A DNA stretch of 64,000 bases, from NCBI GenBank assembly GCA_034509425.1, contig JAVTVJ010000851.1, positions 496,001 through 560,000 on the forward strand, in the 5' to 3' direction. The stretch is from Eopsaltria australis. Taxonomy: Eukaryota; Chordata; Aves; Passeriformes; Petroicidae. Numbering within the stretch: position 1 is the stretch's first letter; the number at the start of each line of letters is the position of its first letter. The translations under genes and the position numbers were made by a program. The notes beneath the pieces are model-generated. The model was given only the letters and a program-made list of their open reading frames with translations, did not search any database and was not told the origin of the DNA. This document shows, piece after piece, positions 50,081 to 62,003 of the stretch.

Positions 50081-51399
50081 GCCCATTGCCATCAGTCCCC
50101 GAATGGCAGCAGCTTCTCACCGGAATTCTGACCAGATTCCCGGGGCAGGTGGGCCAGGGGTGTCTGGCCCTGGCGGGGCAGCAGCTGCCAGCTGGGATTG
50201 GGTTTCGGGTGAGGGGGATTTATCACCTCCAGGACCCCTCACCCCTGCCCTGCTGCCCCCCGGGAGCTGCAGAGGGGCCCAGCCTGGCCAAACATGGCCA
50301 AGGGGGACAGCAGGGCTGGGCCGGAGCACGGGGAGGGGAGGTCATGACAGGGGGTCCCAGCACCCCCAAACCCCCACCACAACCTCCAGCATCCTCCTCC
50401 CCCTCCCTTTCCTCCTCCTCCTCCTCCTCCTGGCCAGAGCCCCGGACAGGACTGACCTGAAGCCATTGCAGGGGGCACAGGTGGACACCAGAGTCTGGGG
50501 GGGATTACAGAACTGGCCTGGATGGGGCCTGGGAGAAGAAGCCCTGACTCCCTCACACTGCCCTGAGGGTGGACAAAGGGAACTGGAGGATCTCAGCCCC
50601 CCCAGTCAGACCCCAGACCCTCAGTTGTAATCCCTGGACAGAACCCAGAGCCCCAGTTCTGACCTCTGGACAGATCCTGGACCCCGGGATTAGACCCCCA
50701 GTTCAGGCCCATGGCTCTCAAGACAAACACTGGTTCCCAAGTTCAGACCTCCAGTCCAGCCCCCACACTCCCTCCCTGCTCTTGGCATCCCTCCTGCAAA
50801 AAAAAAGCCTTTTTGGGGAGCAGGAACGCTGCCAGGCGCCCCCAGAAAGGCTCTGCTGGGCCCTCTGTGGGCCCCCCCGGGGCCCTCTCCCTCACTGTGA
50901 GCTCCCCAGGCTTCCCTATCATCCTTCCCAGGATCCCCCAGACCTCCGGGGACCATCCTGTGACCCCCCCTGGCGACCAACCACTCCACGGGTTCCCGCA
51001 GAAGGAACCTGTGACTCCCCCGGGAGCCGTCTGTGACCCCTCCAGGAGTGCCCCAGATTCCCCTGGGTACCCGTCCCTTCACCGGGACTCCCAGAATCTT
51101 CCTCAGGACCTCTCAGTGACCCCTCTGGAACCCCCTGGGTACCCGCCCCCTCCTCGGGACTCCCCGAGCCCACCCAGTACCCCCGTGTGAACATCCCGGG
51201 TCCCCCGGGGACACTCCCTGTGACTCCCGCAGGACTCCCTGAAACCTCCCGGGCCACCTCGAGCCTCCCCCGCCACCGCTCAGAGCCACCCAAAGCTCCC
51301 CGTGCCCCCAGCCCAGGACCCCCCAGTGACACTCCTGGTCATGTCCCCCCACCCCACCCGCGACCTCCCCCGTGAGCATCGGTCACGCCCATTGCCACA

Positions 51400-52620
51400 C
51401 CCACTGCCACACCCATGGCCACGGCCACGCCCACTGCCCAGGCCCCGCCCCCGCCCCGCCCCGCGCGCCCTGCGCGCCCCCTGCCGGACGACCGCGGCAT
51501 TCGCATTTCCCACTCTTCCCTATGATTGGCCACCCGCTCCCAGCCAATGAGAGAGAAGGATTCGGCCCTGGGGGCGGGCTCAGAGTCTCTCTCAGCCAAT
51601 CGCAGCGCGACAAGGCGCCCCGCCTCCCGAGCCGACAAGCACCACCCCTGCAGCCAATCAGCGCCGAGGCTGCGGGGTGATGGGCGGGCGGAGGAGGGCG
51701 TTTCCACCAATGGGCGCGGCGTGCGGCGCGGAGCGGGCGGGGCCAGCGCGGGGGGCGTGCCCGCGGCTTCCAGAGAGTTCGGAGACGGCGGCGGAGCGGC
51801 GGCGGCGGTGAGTGAGGGGGGGCGGCCCTGGGACCCCCGGCAGCTCCCGAGCGTCCCCGGGACCCCCCGGCAGGAGCCGGCCCGCCCCGCCGCGGCGCTG
51901 TCAGCGGCGGTCCCGGCCCGGCCAGCCCTGAGGCGGCTCGTCGGGATGATCTGCGGGCCTGCAGGGCTCCGGGGGGGCTCTGGGGCGACCCCCCCGCCGT
52001 GAGCGCCGGGCTCGGGGTCCGCTCCCCCACAGCCGCTCTGGGGTCTGGGCATTTCCGCGGCTGTAAACGGGATGTCACCGTGTCGTCTCCGCCCCGGTAC
52101 CCTCCGACACCCCCGCCCCGCGACCCTCGGCGGGCGGAGCCGCCCCAGCCGGGGGTCCTGGCTCGGACCGGGCGGGACGGGCCTACCCCGGTCTATGGGG
52201 ACAGACCCCGAGGGTCCCGGCCCCGGCCTCGGCCCTGAGGGTCCCCGGGGACAGACCCAACTCCAGCCCCGGGGATCCGCGTTGGAGCCGACGGGACGGC
52301 CCCGCCCCGGGGGTCCCTGGGGGACGGGCGCAGCTGCAGCCCCGGAGAGGCCGGGCCGGTGTCGGAGCCGGTTATTTACTCGTGCGTGGGTCACGGGCGC
52401 TTCCCCGCGTCCCCCCGTGTCGCAAGATAAACATGTCCCCGCCCCGCGCGGGGCTTATCGGCTGCGGCGCCCGGCCCGGGGGGGAACAGGGGCAGCCCCC
52501 GACACCGCCCCTTCTTCCCGGACCCCCGTGCGGTGCCTGGCTGTCCCCGCACCCCGGGAGCGGGATGTCACCCCGTTCAGACATGTCCTGACGCCCCGCG
52601 ACCTGCGGGATGCTGCTGCG
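51400..52620 (+). promoter_or_regulatory. CpG-island promoter and non-coding exon 1 of the DNAJA gene
   Basis: Dense CpG sequence surrounds a GCGGCGGCG|GTGAGT donor that closes a non-coding exon at 51807. Upstream there are five CCAAT boxes in either orientation at 51525, 51544, 51596, 51654 and 51707, the last four spaced by 52-58 bases. A near-perfect heat-shock element, TTCCAGAGAGTTC, lies at 51768-51780. This fits a housekeeping chaperone promoter that can also respond to HSF1. Confidence 0.7.
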
Positions 52621-52981
52621 GGAGGGGACACTTGAGGTAGGGCTGTGCATGAAGGAGAATAGGGATCAAAGCTTTTTGGGGGGTCCCGCGGTGGGACGGG
52701 ACTTCGGGGCTTTCCCCCCCGCCGTGGGGACTGGCCTTAGGGTCCACCCCCACACACTGTGGGACCCCTGAGTGGGGTGTGGCTGTCACGTTGATGTCAC
52801 CCCCGACCACCACCCCCTGTCCCACGGGGATGCTGCTGGGGGGAAACTGAGGTAGGGTTGTGCAGGGAGAGAGCAGGGATCACCGGGGATTTTGGGGGGG
52901 TGGTCAGGGCCGAGATCCCAGGCTGGGTCGGGGTCCCAGGCTCACAGCTCTGTCCTGTCCCAGCACGTCACAGCGAGGAAG

Positions 52982-55640
52982 ATGGTGAAGGAAACGGGCT
53001 ACTACGACCTGCTGGGCGTGCGGCCGGGCGCCAGCCTGGATGAGATCAAGCGGGCGTACCGGCGCCTGGCGCTGCGCTACCACCCCGACAAGAACCCCAG
53101 CGAGGGCGAGCGGGTACGTGCAGCCCCCCGGCCCTCCCCGGCTGGCCCTCTCCCACCTCACCCACCTCTCCCCCTCCCCAGTTCAAGCAGATCTCCCAGG
53201 CCTACGAGGTGCTGTCGGACTCCCACAAACGGGCGCTGTATGACCGTGGTGGCGAGCGGGCCATGAAGGAAGGTGGCCTGGGTGGCCGCGGGGGAGGCAG
53301 CGGCTTCGGCTCCCCCATGGACATCTTCGACCTTTTCTTTGGAGGGGGAGTGCGGATGCGTGGCCGGGCAGACAGGAGAGGTACGGAGATAAGGGACTCA
53401 CCAGGTCCCTGGGGTGGGAGAGGGGTGGTGCCCAGCAGGGTGATGGCTCAGGAGGTGACAAACCTGCTGGGACCTCGTGGTGGGAGGGGGCTGGTGCCCA
53501 GCACAGCACTGGCCTGGGGGACAGGGTACCGCTGGGAACGGTGATGTGGGAGAGGGTGCCCAAGTGCAGTGTGACAGTGGCTCAGGGGGTCACAGACCTG
53601 CTGGGACCCCTGTGGGTGAGTGAGGTGGCACCCAGCACAGCACTGTCTCAGGGTGACAGACCTTGGAGTGGGAGGGGGCTGGCACCCAAGTGCAGTGTGA
53701 CATTGCCTTGTGGGGTGCCAGACCTACTGGGACTTTTGGGGGAGAGGGGGCTGGTTCCCAGCACGGCACTGGCTCTGGGGACACCGGGCTCCAGCTGGGA
53801 TCCCCAGGCTGTCTCTGCCCCTGCGGCACAGCCTGCTGCAGCTCCTCATCCCCTCATTACTTTCTCCACCTGCTGCTCTTCAAAGGGCCCTTCCCTGTCC
53901 CTGTCCCGGCTTTCCCCCACCGTCCCCGGGCTGGAGCTGAGTCACCGGTGCGGCCCCGGGGGTGGCAGCAGGACGCAGGGTGTGCGGGGCTGGCCTGGTG
54001 ACTGTTCAGATGCTTTCAGCCTGGGTCACAGGGACAGGGTGACTCGGGACGGGACGGGTGACTTGCCACAGCGCTTCTTGCTGAGATGGCATGAGTTAAT
54101 AGCAGGGCAATTAGGAGGCCAAGGGAAGCGTCCCAGCGACTCCAGCTAGAGCAGCTGGAGGGTGGCTGAAAGCCCTGGGGTGGGAGCCCTGCCCTGCCCA
54201 TGCTGGGGACCCGGCACTGCCCCAGGGCAGCCAGCAGGATCTGGGCTTGGAGATGAAACTGTCCCTGTCCTTGAGGAAGGAGCAGGACTGGCTCTGGGAT
54301 GACCTGGTGACCCTGAGTGGTGTCCAGTGCTTGTCCAGCCGTGGCATGGGGGGTGGCACGTGGCTGGTGCTGGGCCAGGTGCTGAGCCACGCTCTCCCCT
54401 GTGCCCAGGGAAGACGGTGGTGCACCAGCTCTCAGTGTCACTGGAGGACCTGTACAACGGCTCCACGCGGAAGCTGTCCCTGCAGAAGAACATCATCTGC
54501 CGCAAGTGTGGAGGTGAGCAACGGGCTGCAGGGCCAGGGGGCTGCCCCAGCACCCCCTACCCCACTGTCTGACCCCCTGCCCCCCTTGGCACAGGCTGCG
54601 GAGTGCGGGAGGGTGCCCAGAGAAGGTGCCCCAAGTGCCACGGCTCGGGCATGGAGGTTCGCATCCACCAGCTGGGGCCCAGCATGATCCAGCAGATCCA
54701 GACGGTGTGTTCCCAGTGCCAGGGTCAGGGAGAGTGGATCCGGCCCCGGGACTGCTGCCTCACCTGCAACGGCCGCAAGGTTGTGCGGGAGAAGAAGATC
54801 CTCAGCGTCCACCTGGATAAAGGTGAGATAGGGCTGAACGTGGGGCGGGGTCACCCCAAAGTGGCCCACGCACCCTGAGCTTTCTCCACACTCCTCTCAG
54901 GCATGAAGGATGGGCAGAAAATCACCTTCCACGAGGAAGGGGACCAGGTGCCCGGCCTGGAGCCTGGGGACATCATCATTGTCCTGGATCAGAAGGAACA
55001 TCCTGTTTTCCGGCGCAGCGGCGACGACCTCATTGTCAGGAGGGAGATCAGCCTGGCAGACGCCCTGTGCGGGTGCCGGCAGGTGATCCGCACCCTGGAC
55101 AACCGCACCCTGCTCGTGTCCTCCCCGCCAGGTGAGGGGGGGACTCAGGGACGCACCTGTGAGAGAGCCGGGGGGCCCAGGAGCTGCCAGTGCAGCAGAG
55201 TGACCCTCATCTCTCTCTCAGGTGACGTGATCCGGCCTGGGGACCTGAAGTGTATCCCCAACGAGGGGATGCCTGTCTACAGGAGCCCCTTTCAGAAAGG
55301 AAAGCTCATCCTGCAGTTCGAGGTGAGCTAGAGTAGGGCGGGAGTTGACATCTCCCACCTCTGGGCTTCATGAGTTGTTAACCCACACCTCACATCTGCT
55401 CTCTGGTCACAGGTGAAGTTCCCCGAGCCAGGCTGGCTCCCTGCTGACCGCCTGCGCCAGCTCCAGGCCTTCTTCCCGCCTCAGGAGGAGGTGATGGCCA
55501 CAGAGGACACGGAGGAGGTGGAGCTCAGTGATTACACAGCACACGGAGGGCCCGGCCGGCGGCCCTACAATGGAGAAGCCTATCACGAGGACGACTTCGA
55601 GGATGGGATGCGCCAGCATGTCCAGTGCCAGACCTCATAG
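52982..55640 (+). CDS. Type I DnaJ/Hsp40 co-chaperone, DNAJA1/DNAJA4 class
   Basis: Coding exons 52982-53113, 53182-53380, 54409-54513, 54595-54822, 54901-55131, 55222-55322 and 55413-55640 join in frame to 407 aa. The J-domain has HPD at 34-36, followed by a Gly-rich linker with [13 protein letters not shown]. Four zinc motifs follow: CRKCGGCG (141), CPKCHGSG (157), CSQCQGQG (184) and CLTCNGRK (200). Then come the client-binding beta domains ([30 protein letters not shown]) and a farnesylation box CQTS at the end. Such proteins stimulate cytosolic Hsp70 ATPase and hand over unfolded clients. The protein matches DNAJA1 and DNAJA4 throughout but is identical to neither; VIRPGDLKC is closer to DNAJA4, CQTS to DNAJA1. 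I give no symbol because I know no human DNAJA gene at this place. The first exon is non-coding (ends 51807) and the second starts at 52964. Confidence 0.93.
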
Positions 55641-56332
55641 CGGGGGGGAGGGGGCCGGAGCCCCCCGGGCGCAGGCGGGGCAGGGCCGGGGCCGCGCGGC
55701 GGGGAGGGAGGGGCTGGCAGAGCCGCCACGTTCAGGGATGTACATAGGTCGCCTTTCGACAGCACTTCACCTCCCCCGCGCCCCCGGGAGCCGGCAGAGC
55801 CCCCCAGCCCTGCCGGGTGAGGCCCCCCTGCTCTGCCCTGCCCTGCCCTCCCTCCAGCCCTAGGGCAGTGGAGCCACCGCTGCCGTGGGTGGGGTGCTTG
55901 TGGGGCGTGGGGCCGACCCAGCTGCCGGTGGGGACATCCCACACTGGGAAGGCTCAGCCCGGGCCCGAGAGAAGGAGGGAGTGCCCGGTGCCACTGCCTC
56001 AATTTCCCCATCTGCTGTGGTGGGGCCAAGCTTGTGCTGGAGCCAGTGTAGGGAGGAGGGGAACTGCCCACCCCCTTCGGGGATACCCCACTCCCAGCCC
56101 CACACTGGGGGGGCCTGCTGCCCGGGCCCCCAGCCCCTTGCTTTGCCCATTTCTTTCCTTACTGGAGCCTGGCTCAGGCCTGGGATGCAGAGGGGGTGGC
56201 TCTTTTCTCTTTGCACAGGACAGGAGGGGTTGGGGGGGACCCGTCCCTTCCCTTTAATTTATTTTTGGAAGAATAAGTTTTTTGGGGTTTTTTCTTTTTG
56301 GGATCGGGGGGGTGGTGACTTTGTACTTGGCA

Positions 56333-56338
56333 TTAAAC
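56333..56338 (+). terminator. DNAJA-gene polyadenylation signal (ATTAAA)
   Basis: ATTAAA (near 56332-56338) lies about 690 bases after the stop codon. It is the only clear signal before the G-rich minisatellite begins some 15-20 bases further on. Confidence 0.65.
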
Positions 56339-56354
56339 GCGAATCCCAACTCGG

Positions 56355-56870
56355 TGTGTGGGGTTGAGCATGGGACGGTGTGTGGGGCAGGGTGTGGGAC
56401 AGTGTGTGGGGCAGGGTGTGGGGTGAGTGTGGGATGGTGTGTGGGGCTGAGTGTGGGATGGTGTGTGGGGCAGGGTGAGCATGGGACGGTGTGTGGGGCA
56501 GGGTGTGGGGGTGTGTGGGGCAGGGTGTGGGGCTGAGCGTGGGATGGTGTGTGGGGCAGGGTGTGGGGCTGAGCGTGGGATGGTGTGTGGGGCAGGGTGT
56601 GGGGTGTGTGTGTGGGGCTGTGGGGCAGCGTGGGATGGTGTGTGGGGCAGGGTGTGGGGCGTGGGATGGTGTGTGGGGCAGCATGGGATGGTGTGTGGGG
56701 CAGGGTGTGGGGGTGTGTGGGGCTGAGCGTGGGATGGTGTGTGGGGCAGGGTGTGGGGCTGAGTGTGGGATGGTGTGTGGGGCAGGGTGTGGGATGGTGT
56801 GTGGGGCAGGGTGTGGGGTTGAGCGTGGGATGGTGTGTGGGGCAGGGTGTGGGGTTGAGCGTGGGGCAGC
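56355..56870. repeat. G/T-rich minisatellite (gtgtggggcagggtgtgggat)
   Basis: About 20 units built from 'gtgtggggcagggtgtgggg' and 'gagcgtgggatg' occupy 515 bases directly behind the poly(A) signal. The plus strand is strongly G-rich with runs of four G and could form G-quadruplexes. It generates long open frames on both strands that are not genes. Confidence 0.95.
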
Positions 56871-56879
56871 GGGAGCCTG

Positions 56880-59800
56880 GGGGCGGTGACTCTGCCCCAC
56901 TTTGATCTCGGGTGTGCCTCAGTTTCCCCATCCTTATACACCTGGGAGGTGCCAGATCCTGCCTTCCTGGCTGCTCCCGGCTCCTCCTGCTCCAGCAGGG
57001 CAGGACACGAACCCCAAGCCTAGGTCGGGGTCTGTCCCACTTCCTTTCCCCTTTTTGCCAGCCCTGCAACCCCCCTTGTCCCTCCACCCTGTCTCAAAAC
57101 AGTCCTGACCCTTTGCACACCCCCAGTCCTTTGCTGTCCCTGTCACCCCTAGAGCCCCCTGTCCCACTTCCAGAACCCAGCCCCCGGTTACCCTCCCAGA
57201 ACCTCTGCATCATCTCAGCATCCCTGGAGACCCTACAATGGAGGCAGATTGCCCCCAAATAGCCTCAGTCCCCCTTTCTCAGCCCTGCGCTCACCCCATG
57301 GGAGGGTCCAGCCATGGGGCAGAGCTGGGCTACTGAGCAATTAAGAGAGACCCCCCAAAAAAATACCCTGCTGGGGGCCAAGCTGCACCCCATAACCCTC
57401 CACCCTGCTGGATCCCCCTCCACAATGGAACGGGGGTGAAACCCCTGCCCAGGGGAGCCCGGGCTGGGGGGCTCTGTGGGGCTGGGGCTGCAGGCTCCCC
57501 CTCCACCGGAGCCCAGGAAAGCTCCGGCGCCAGATGCAGCTGGAGGGGGAGAGGAGGAGGAGGAGGAGGCAGTGAGAACAATGCTGGCCGGCTGCCAGCT
57601 GAGGGGAATGGGGGGGAAAGAGGGGGCTCCTGCACAGCCCCCAGCTCGCCGGGCACAGGGAGGGGATGAACCCACGCAGGAGGTGACAGTCACCCTCCCC
57701 CGGGGCTGACGACGCCTTCCTGAGCCACCCAGGCGTCCCTGGCTGCCCCGAGCCCTGGGGACACCCACGGGGAGAGGCGTGTCACCCCAGTTAGGTGGGG
57801 GCACCCCCGAGACCAGGGTCCCCTTCCTTCACGCTGGGTGCAAGGAGCTGCCCCCCTCAGGGGCAGGGACCCCTGTGCCATGTGCCAGAGCCCACCTGGA
57901 CACGTGGCCCTGTGGCTGCAGGATGCCCCAGCCCTGCCGGGCACTGGGCCCACCAACGCCCCTGAGCTGAGGCCTCGTGGCCACCAAGCTTGCCACCCAT
58001 CCAGAGACCCCTCTCTGAGGAGCGGGGCAGCTGAGGGGCTGGGACCCCCTTGAGCCTGGCACGTCCCGGTCCCCAGCTCCTCAGTCAAGTCAGGACGTGT
58101 GGGGGCGAGGATGTCGAGCAGCCAGGACCCCCGAACCATCCAGGGTGGGCCCTGACCGGGGCAGCGGCCGGCCCGGAGGACGTGGGGGTGATTGAGGGGT
58201 AGCACCAGCCCTCGGGGGGCACAGTTTGCCTGGGGTCATGCTGTGGGGCTGGTCCCGGTGCTGTGGGGCTGGGGATTGTTCCTCCAGCTGTGGGGGGTGT
58301 TGTTCCTCCAGCTCAGCCTCCCTCCCCTGTCCCCCCTCCCCAGCATCGCAGCCCATCGGAGGCGGGGTGTCCCCCCAAGCCTGCCCGACGAGTTCTGTCC
58401 CCCTGCCTGCGCAGGGGCACCCCCGGCAGGGCAGGAGCCAGCGCATCCCCCTCGCTTCAGGCAGATCGGAGCCCTCCACTCCCTCCCGATGGCTCCGGCA
58501 CAGGGCTGGGAGGATGAGATGCAGCCACGTCCCCCCGCAGTTCCCCCACACCCAGCCTATCCTCTGCTTCCAGAAAATGCATGGAAAAATTCCGGGGTGA
58601 GGGGCCAGGGCCCCCCAGGGTCGGGCATTCATTCCCCACGCACAGAACGGGGAGGGGGCCGGGCCCCGCTTTGTCTCCGGAGATGAAAGGCGAGGGGCCA
58701 GCCCGGCCCCCTCCCCAGCCCGGGGGGCAGCGGGGCCGCCCGGGGGCCACCGGGGTCACCGGGGAGGATTAGTGCCGGATTAGAGGCGCCGGGGACCTCG
58801 ACACCACCCACGCGGAGCCATGGGAGGGGGGCACAGCCTCCAGAGCAGTTTTGGGGTTACTCACGGCCCCTCCATCCCAGCCCCCCTACCCAGCTCCGTC
58901 CAGAGGAATTTGCTTTTGTTTCTAGAGCAGCCGCCATCCAACGCCCCGAGCCGCGGCCGTGCTCCGTGGAGGGGGCACCTCCCGCCGCTGCCCCTCCTGG
59001 AGCCCCCCAGCATCCCAGAGAAGCAGAATGCGACCCCCGGGCCGCTGTGGGGGGAGCGCAAGCAGCCACAGACCATTCACCATCCAGATGTGCCGCCCCA
59101 GCTCTCGGGGTCCCAGAGCCCCCCCATGCTCCCCCCAGCCAGAAGCAAACCGGAGCCGTCCCCAGAGCTTGCGGGGGGAAAGCGGATATTCCTCCAACGA
59201 GCGGCAGCCGTCGGAGCCGGGGGGGACGGCTGGATTCCATTACCGGCTGCTCCCGCCCGGCCGCGGCTTTCCCGGGGTCTCCGGGGGCAGCAGCGACCGG
59301 TTGGGTGAAGTGGGGAGGGGGCCGAGTCCTGCGCCCACCCTCGGGAACTTCGGGAGAGCCAGGACACGGCCCTGGCAGCGCTTTGGGAATGGCGACAGGG
59401 GTGATGGGACCCTGCCAAGTGTCCACCTGGAGATACCGGAGCCTTCCTCCCCCTTCTCCTCCTCCTCCTCCTCCCCAGGGAAGGTGTAATTCCACCCTTC
59501 CCGCTCCTGGACGCACTCCCGGGGGTGCAGGATCACACCCCGGGCGTGGGGGTGAAGCCAACCCGGAGCCCTGGCTCCCTTCTCCATTCCCCTGCTCAGG
59601 GCCCCCCCCCCCATCACCGCCCGGCTCTGCTCGGTGGGGCAGTGCCCCCCACCTGCCCCACAGCGGCTCGGGGGCTGCTCTGGCCGAGGGGTCTCGGCCC
59701 GTTCCGGGAGAGCCGAGCTGGGCAGGGCACGGGGGACAGCAGCACCCCAAACCTCGAGGCAGGGCAGTCCTGCACCCCGACCCTCCCTGCACCCCCACCT

Positions 59801-60340
59801 TTTCTGCACCTCCCCAACTTACCCCCGGGGGGATGCGGGCTGCGTTCCCCCATCCTGGGGTAATTAATGCCACCCTATGCCTGGCAATTATCAGGCAGCC
59901 CCCAAAGAGCCCCCGGGGAAACCCCTGGAGCCGTGTCCCAGCACCCACAGGTGCCCCTGGCTCCCCCACCCCAGCTGGGATGGGGTCTCACCCCCCCCTC
60001 ATCCCCGCCCTCCCGCCCCCTGTGCTGGAGCTGAGGCAGAGCCCAACGCCCTCCCTGCCCCACAGTCACCCCACGGTCACCTCAGAGCCACCACCCGCTT
60101 CCCACGCCGGGATGTGCCAACCCAGCTGCCGCCTTCGCCCCCGGCCCCTTGCGCAACGGCCGGGGAGCGGATGTGGGGTGCAGGATCCAGGGTGAAGGAT
60201 CCGGGGTGTGGAATCCAGGGTGTGGGATTCAGACTGTAGGATCTGGGGTGCAGGATCTCGAGCGCAGAATCTGGGATGTGAGATCTGCGTGCCAGTGGGG
60301 CCAGGAGGAGAGACAGGGACACCACGGGGGAGTCATAAGA
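56880..60340. other. Convergent intergenic region between the DNAJA gene and CRABP2
   Basis: No coding exon is recognised. Long frames are open on both strands at 58.86-60.2 kb simply because the DNA is GC-rich and stop-poor. A small AT-rich island at 59861-59893 (taattaat, caattatc) and a 17-base repeat at 60.17-60.29 kb stand out. Confidence 0.55.
60170..60292. repeat. ~17-base minisatellite (ggtgtgggatccaggg)
   Basis: About seven degenerate units of 'gggtg(c/t)(a/g)ggat(c/t)' lie just past the CRABP2 poly(A) signal. Confidence 0.8.
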
Positions 60341-60342
60341 CA

Positions 60343-60348
60343 TTTATT
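60343..60348 (-). terminator. CRABP2: CRABP2 polyadenylation signal (AATAAA on minus strand)
   Basis: tttatt on the plus strand reads AATAAA in the CRABP2 direction, about 500 bases past the stop codon. Confidence 0.75.
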
Positions 60349-60845
60349 GAAAAAGGGGGGTAGTGGCAGAGGGAAGCTGGACCCTGGGGGAGCTCGGACC
60401 TGGCACTGCCCCAGGCTGGGGGTGGTTTGGTGTTCCCGTCTGGTACAATATTCACAAATAAATACTGGGGAGGGGTCGCGGGGCAGGGCTGGGGGCTGCG
60501 GGAACCAACAGCAACCCGAACCCAAACCAGCTCAAACCAGCCCAAAGGCCAGGGAGGGGCCGCGTTACCCCCCGCCGCACCCCGGCACCTCGCCAGGCCC
60601 CGAGCGCTTCGTCCGCAGCCGAGCGGGGCCAGAACAGGAGATTCTCCTGCCCCCGGAGAGACCCCGCCCTGCAGAGGGAGGGAAAGCCGTGTGTGTGTGT
60701 CCCCCCAAAAAAGGGATTTCGCTGATGTACCCCCGTGGGGAGATGCAACACCCTCCCCGTGGCTGGGGGACGAGTGCAGGGGACTGAGGGGACATGGGAT
60801 GGGGGAGGGGGGAATATGGGGTGTCAGCTGAGCGGGGGGGGGGGG

Positions 60846-61969
60846 TCACTCGCGGATGTAGACCCTGGTGCAGACAACGTCGTCGGCCGTCATGGTCTGC
60901 AAGGAGAAACAGGGTCACAGGCACGGCCGTGGCCCCCTCCCCTCCCCATCCCACCCCACTCCATGGGAGTTTCCCGGCCCACACTGCGGGCAGCGCTGCC
61001 CCCAGCCCCCCCCGAATTCCCCCTTACCAGGATGAGCTCGCCGTCGTTGGTCATCTCCCGGGACCAGCCCGTCTTGGGGCCGTCGCCCTTGAGCAGCCGC
61101 TGCTCACACACCATCTTGTTCTCGCTCTCCCACCTGGCCAAGCTCTGCAGGGGGACAGGGGGGCAGCGCTGGGTGGGGACGTGGAAACCCCCGGGACACC
61201 TCCCGCCCACACCAGAGCATCTGTCACCAGCACCGAGAGCGGAACGGGGCCGTTTGTCCCTGCGCCAGACGGGTGTCCGGGCTCATCTGTCACCTGGGGG
61301 CGCAGGGAGGGGCTGAGGGGCACAGGGAAGGGTTGAGAGCTACAACGAGGGGTTGATGGCACAGGGAAGGGATCGGGGGCACAGGAAGGGGTTGAGGGGC
61401 ACGGGAGAGGTTGAGGGGCACGGGAAAGGTTGAGGGGCGGAACGAGGAGTCGGGGGCACCAGAAGGGGTTGGGGGCACAGGAGGGGGCTGGGGGGCACAG
61501 GGAGAGATTGGGGGCACAGAGAGGAGTTGAGTGGCACAAGGAGGGGTTGAGGTTTTGTGGCACACGGGGAAGGTATGGGGGGTGCCAGAGAGGGATTAGG
61601 GGCACAGGGAAGGGCTGGGGGCATGGGAAGGGATTGGAGGCCCCAGGGCAGGGATGGGGGATGCAGAGAGGGGATGGGGAGCTCAGGAAAGGCTTGGGGG
61701 GCACAAGGAGAGGTTGGGGGTGCAGGAGGAAGGGAAGCAGCCTACACGCTGCGGGCACAATGTGGCTGTGTGCAGACACACACACGAGTCAGAACTCCTG
61801 CCCTCATGCCAAACGTCTGCGTAAACACACGTGTGTGCACAGACACGTGTACAGATGTGTGTGTGCACAGCTGCATGCATGAGAGTGCTGCTGCCCCCGT
61901 GGGGTGTGTGTGCAGGCATGACGCGTGTGCAGGCGTGAGTGTGCACAGGTGCATGTGTGACACAGGCAG

Positions 61970-62003
<34 letters not shown>

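Larger units (their letters stand above)
45165..51400. other. Intergenic region between NES and the DNAJA gene
   Basis: No coding exon is recognised. Much of the 6.2 kb is tandem repeat: 45.35-45.56, 46.77-47.17, 48.37-48.65, 49.37-50.08 and degenerate C-rich repeats at 50.6-51.25 kb. A CArG box with a MEF2-like word lies at 47.79-47.81 kb, followed by a CpG-rich stretch to about 48.3 kb. Confidence 0.55.

Noticed and set aside
56254..57087. Long open frames of Cys/Gly/Val or Pro/His/Thr repeats
   Set aside because: They are translations of the 20-base G-rich minisatellite and follow its period.
58857..60195. Overlapping long open frames (409 codons on plus, 370 on minus)
   Set aside because: Both strands are open over the same GC-rich DNA, the proteins are Pro/Gly/Ala/Ser low-complexity sequence with no domain, and no splice-supported exon structure appears.
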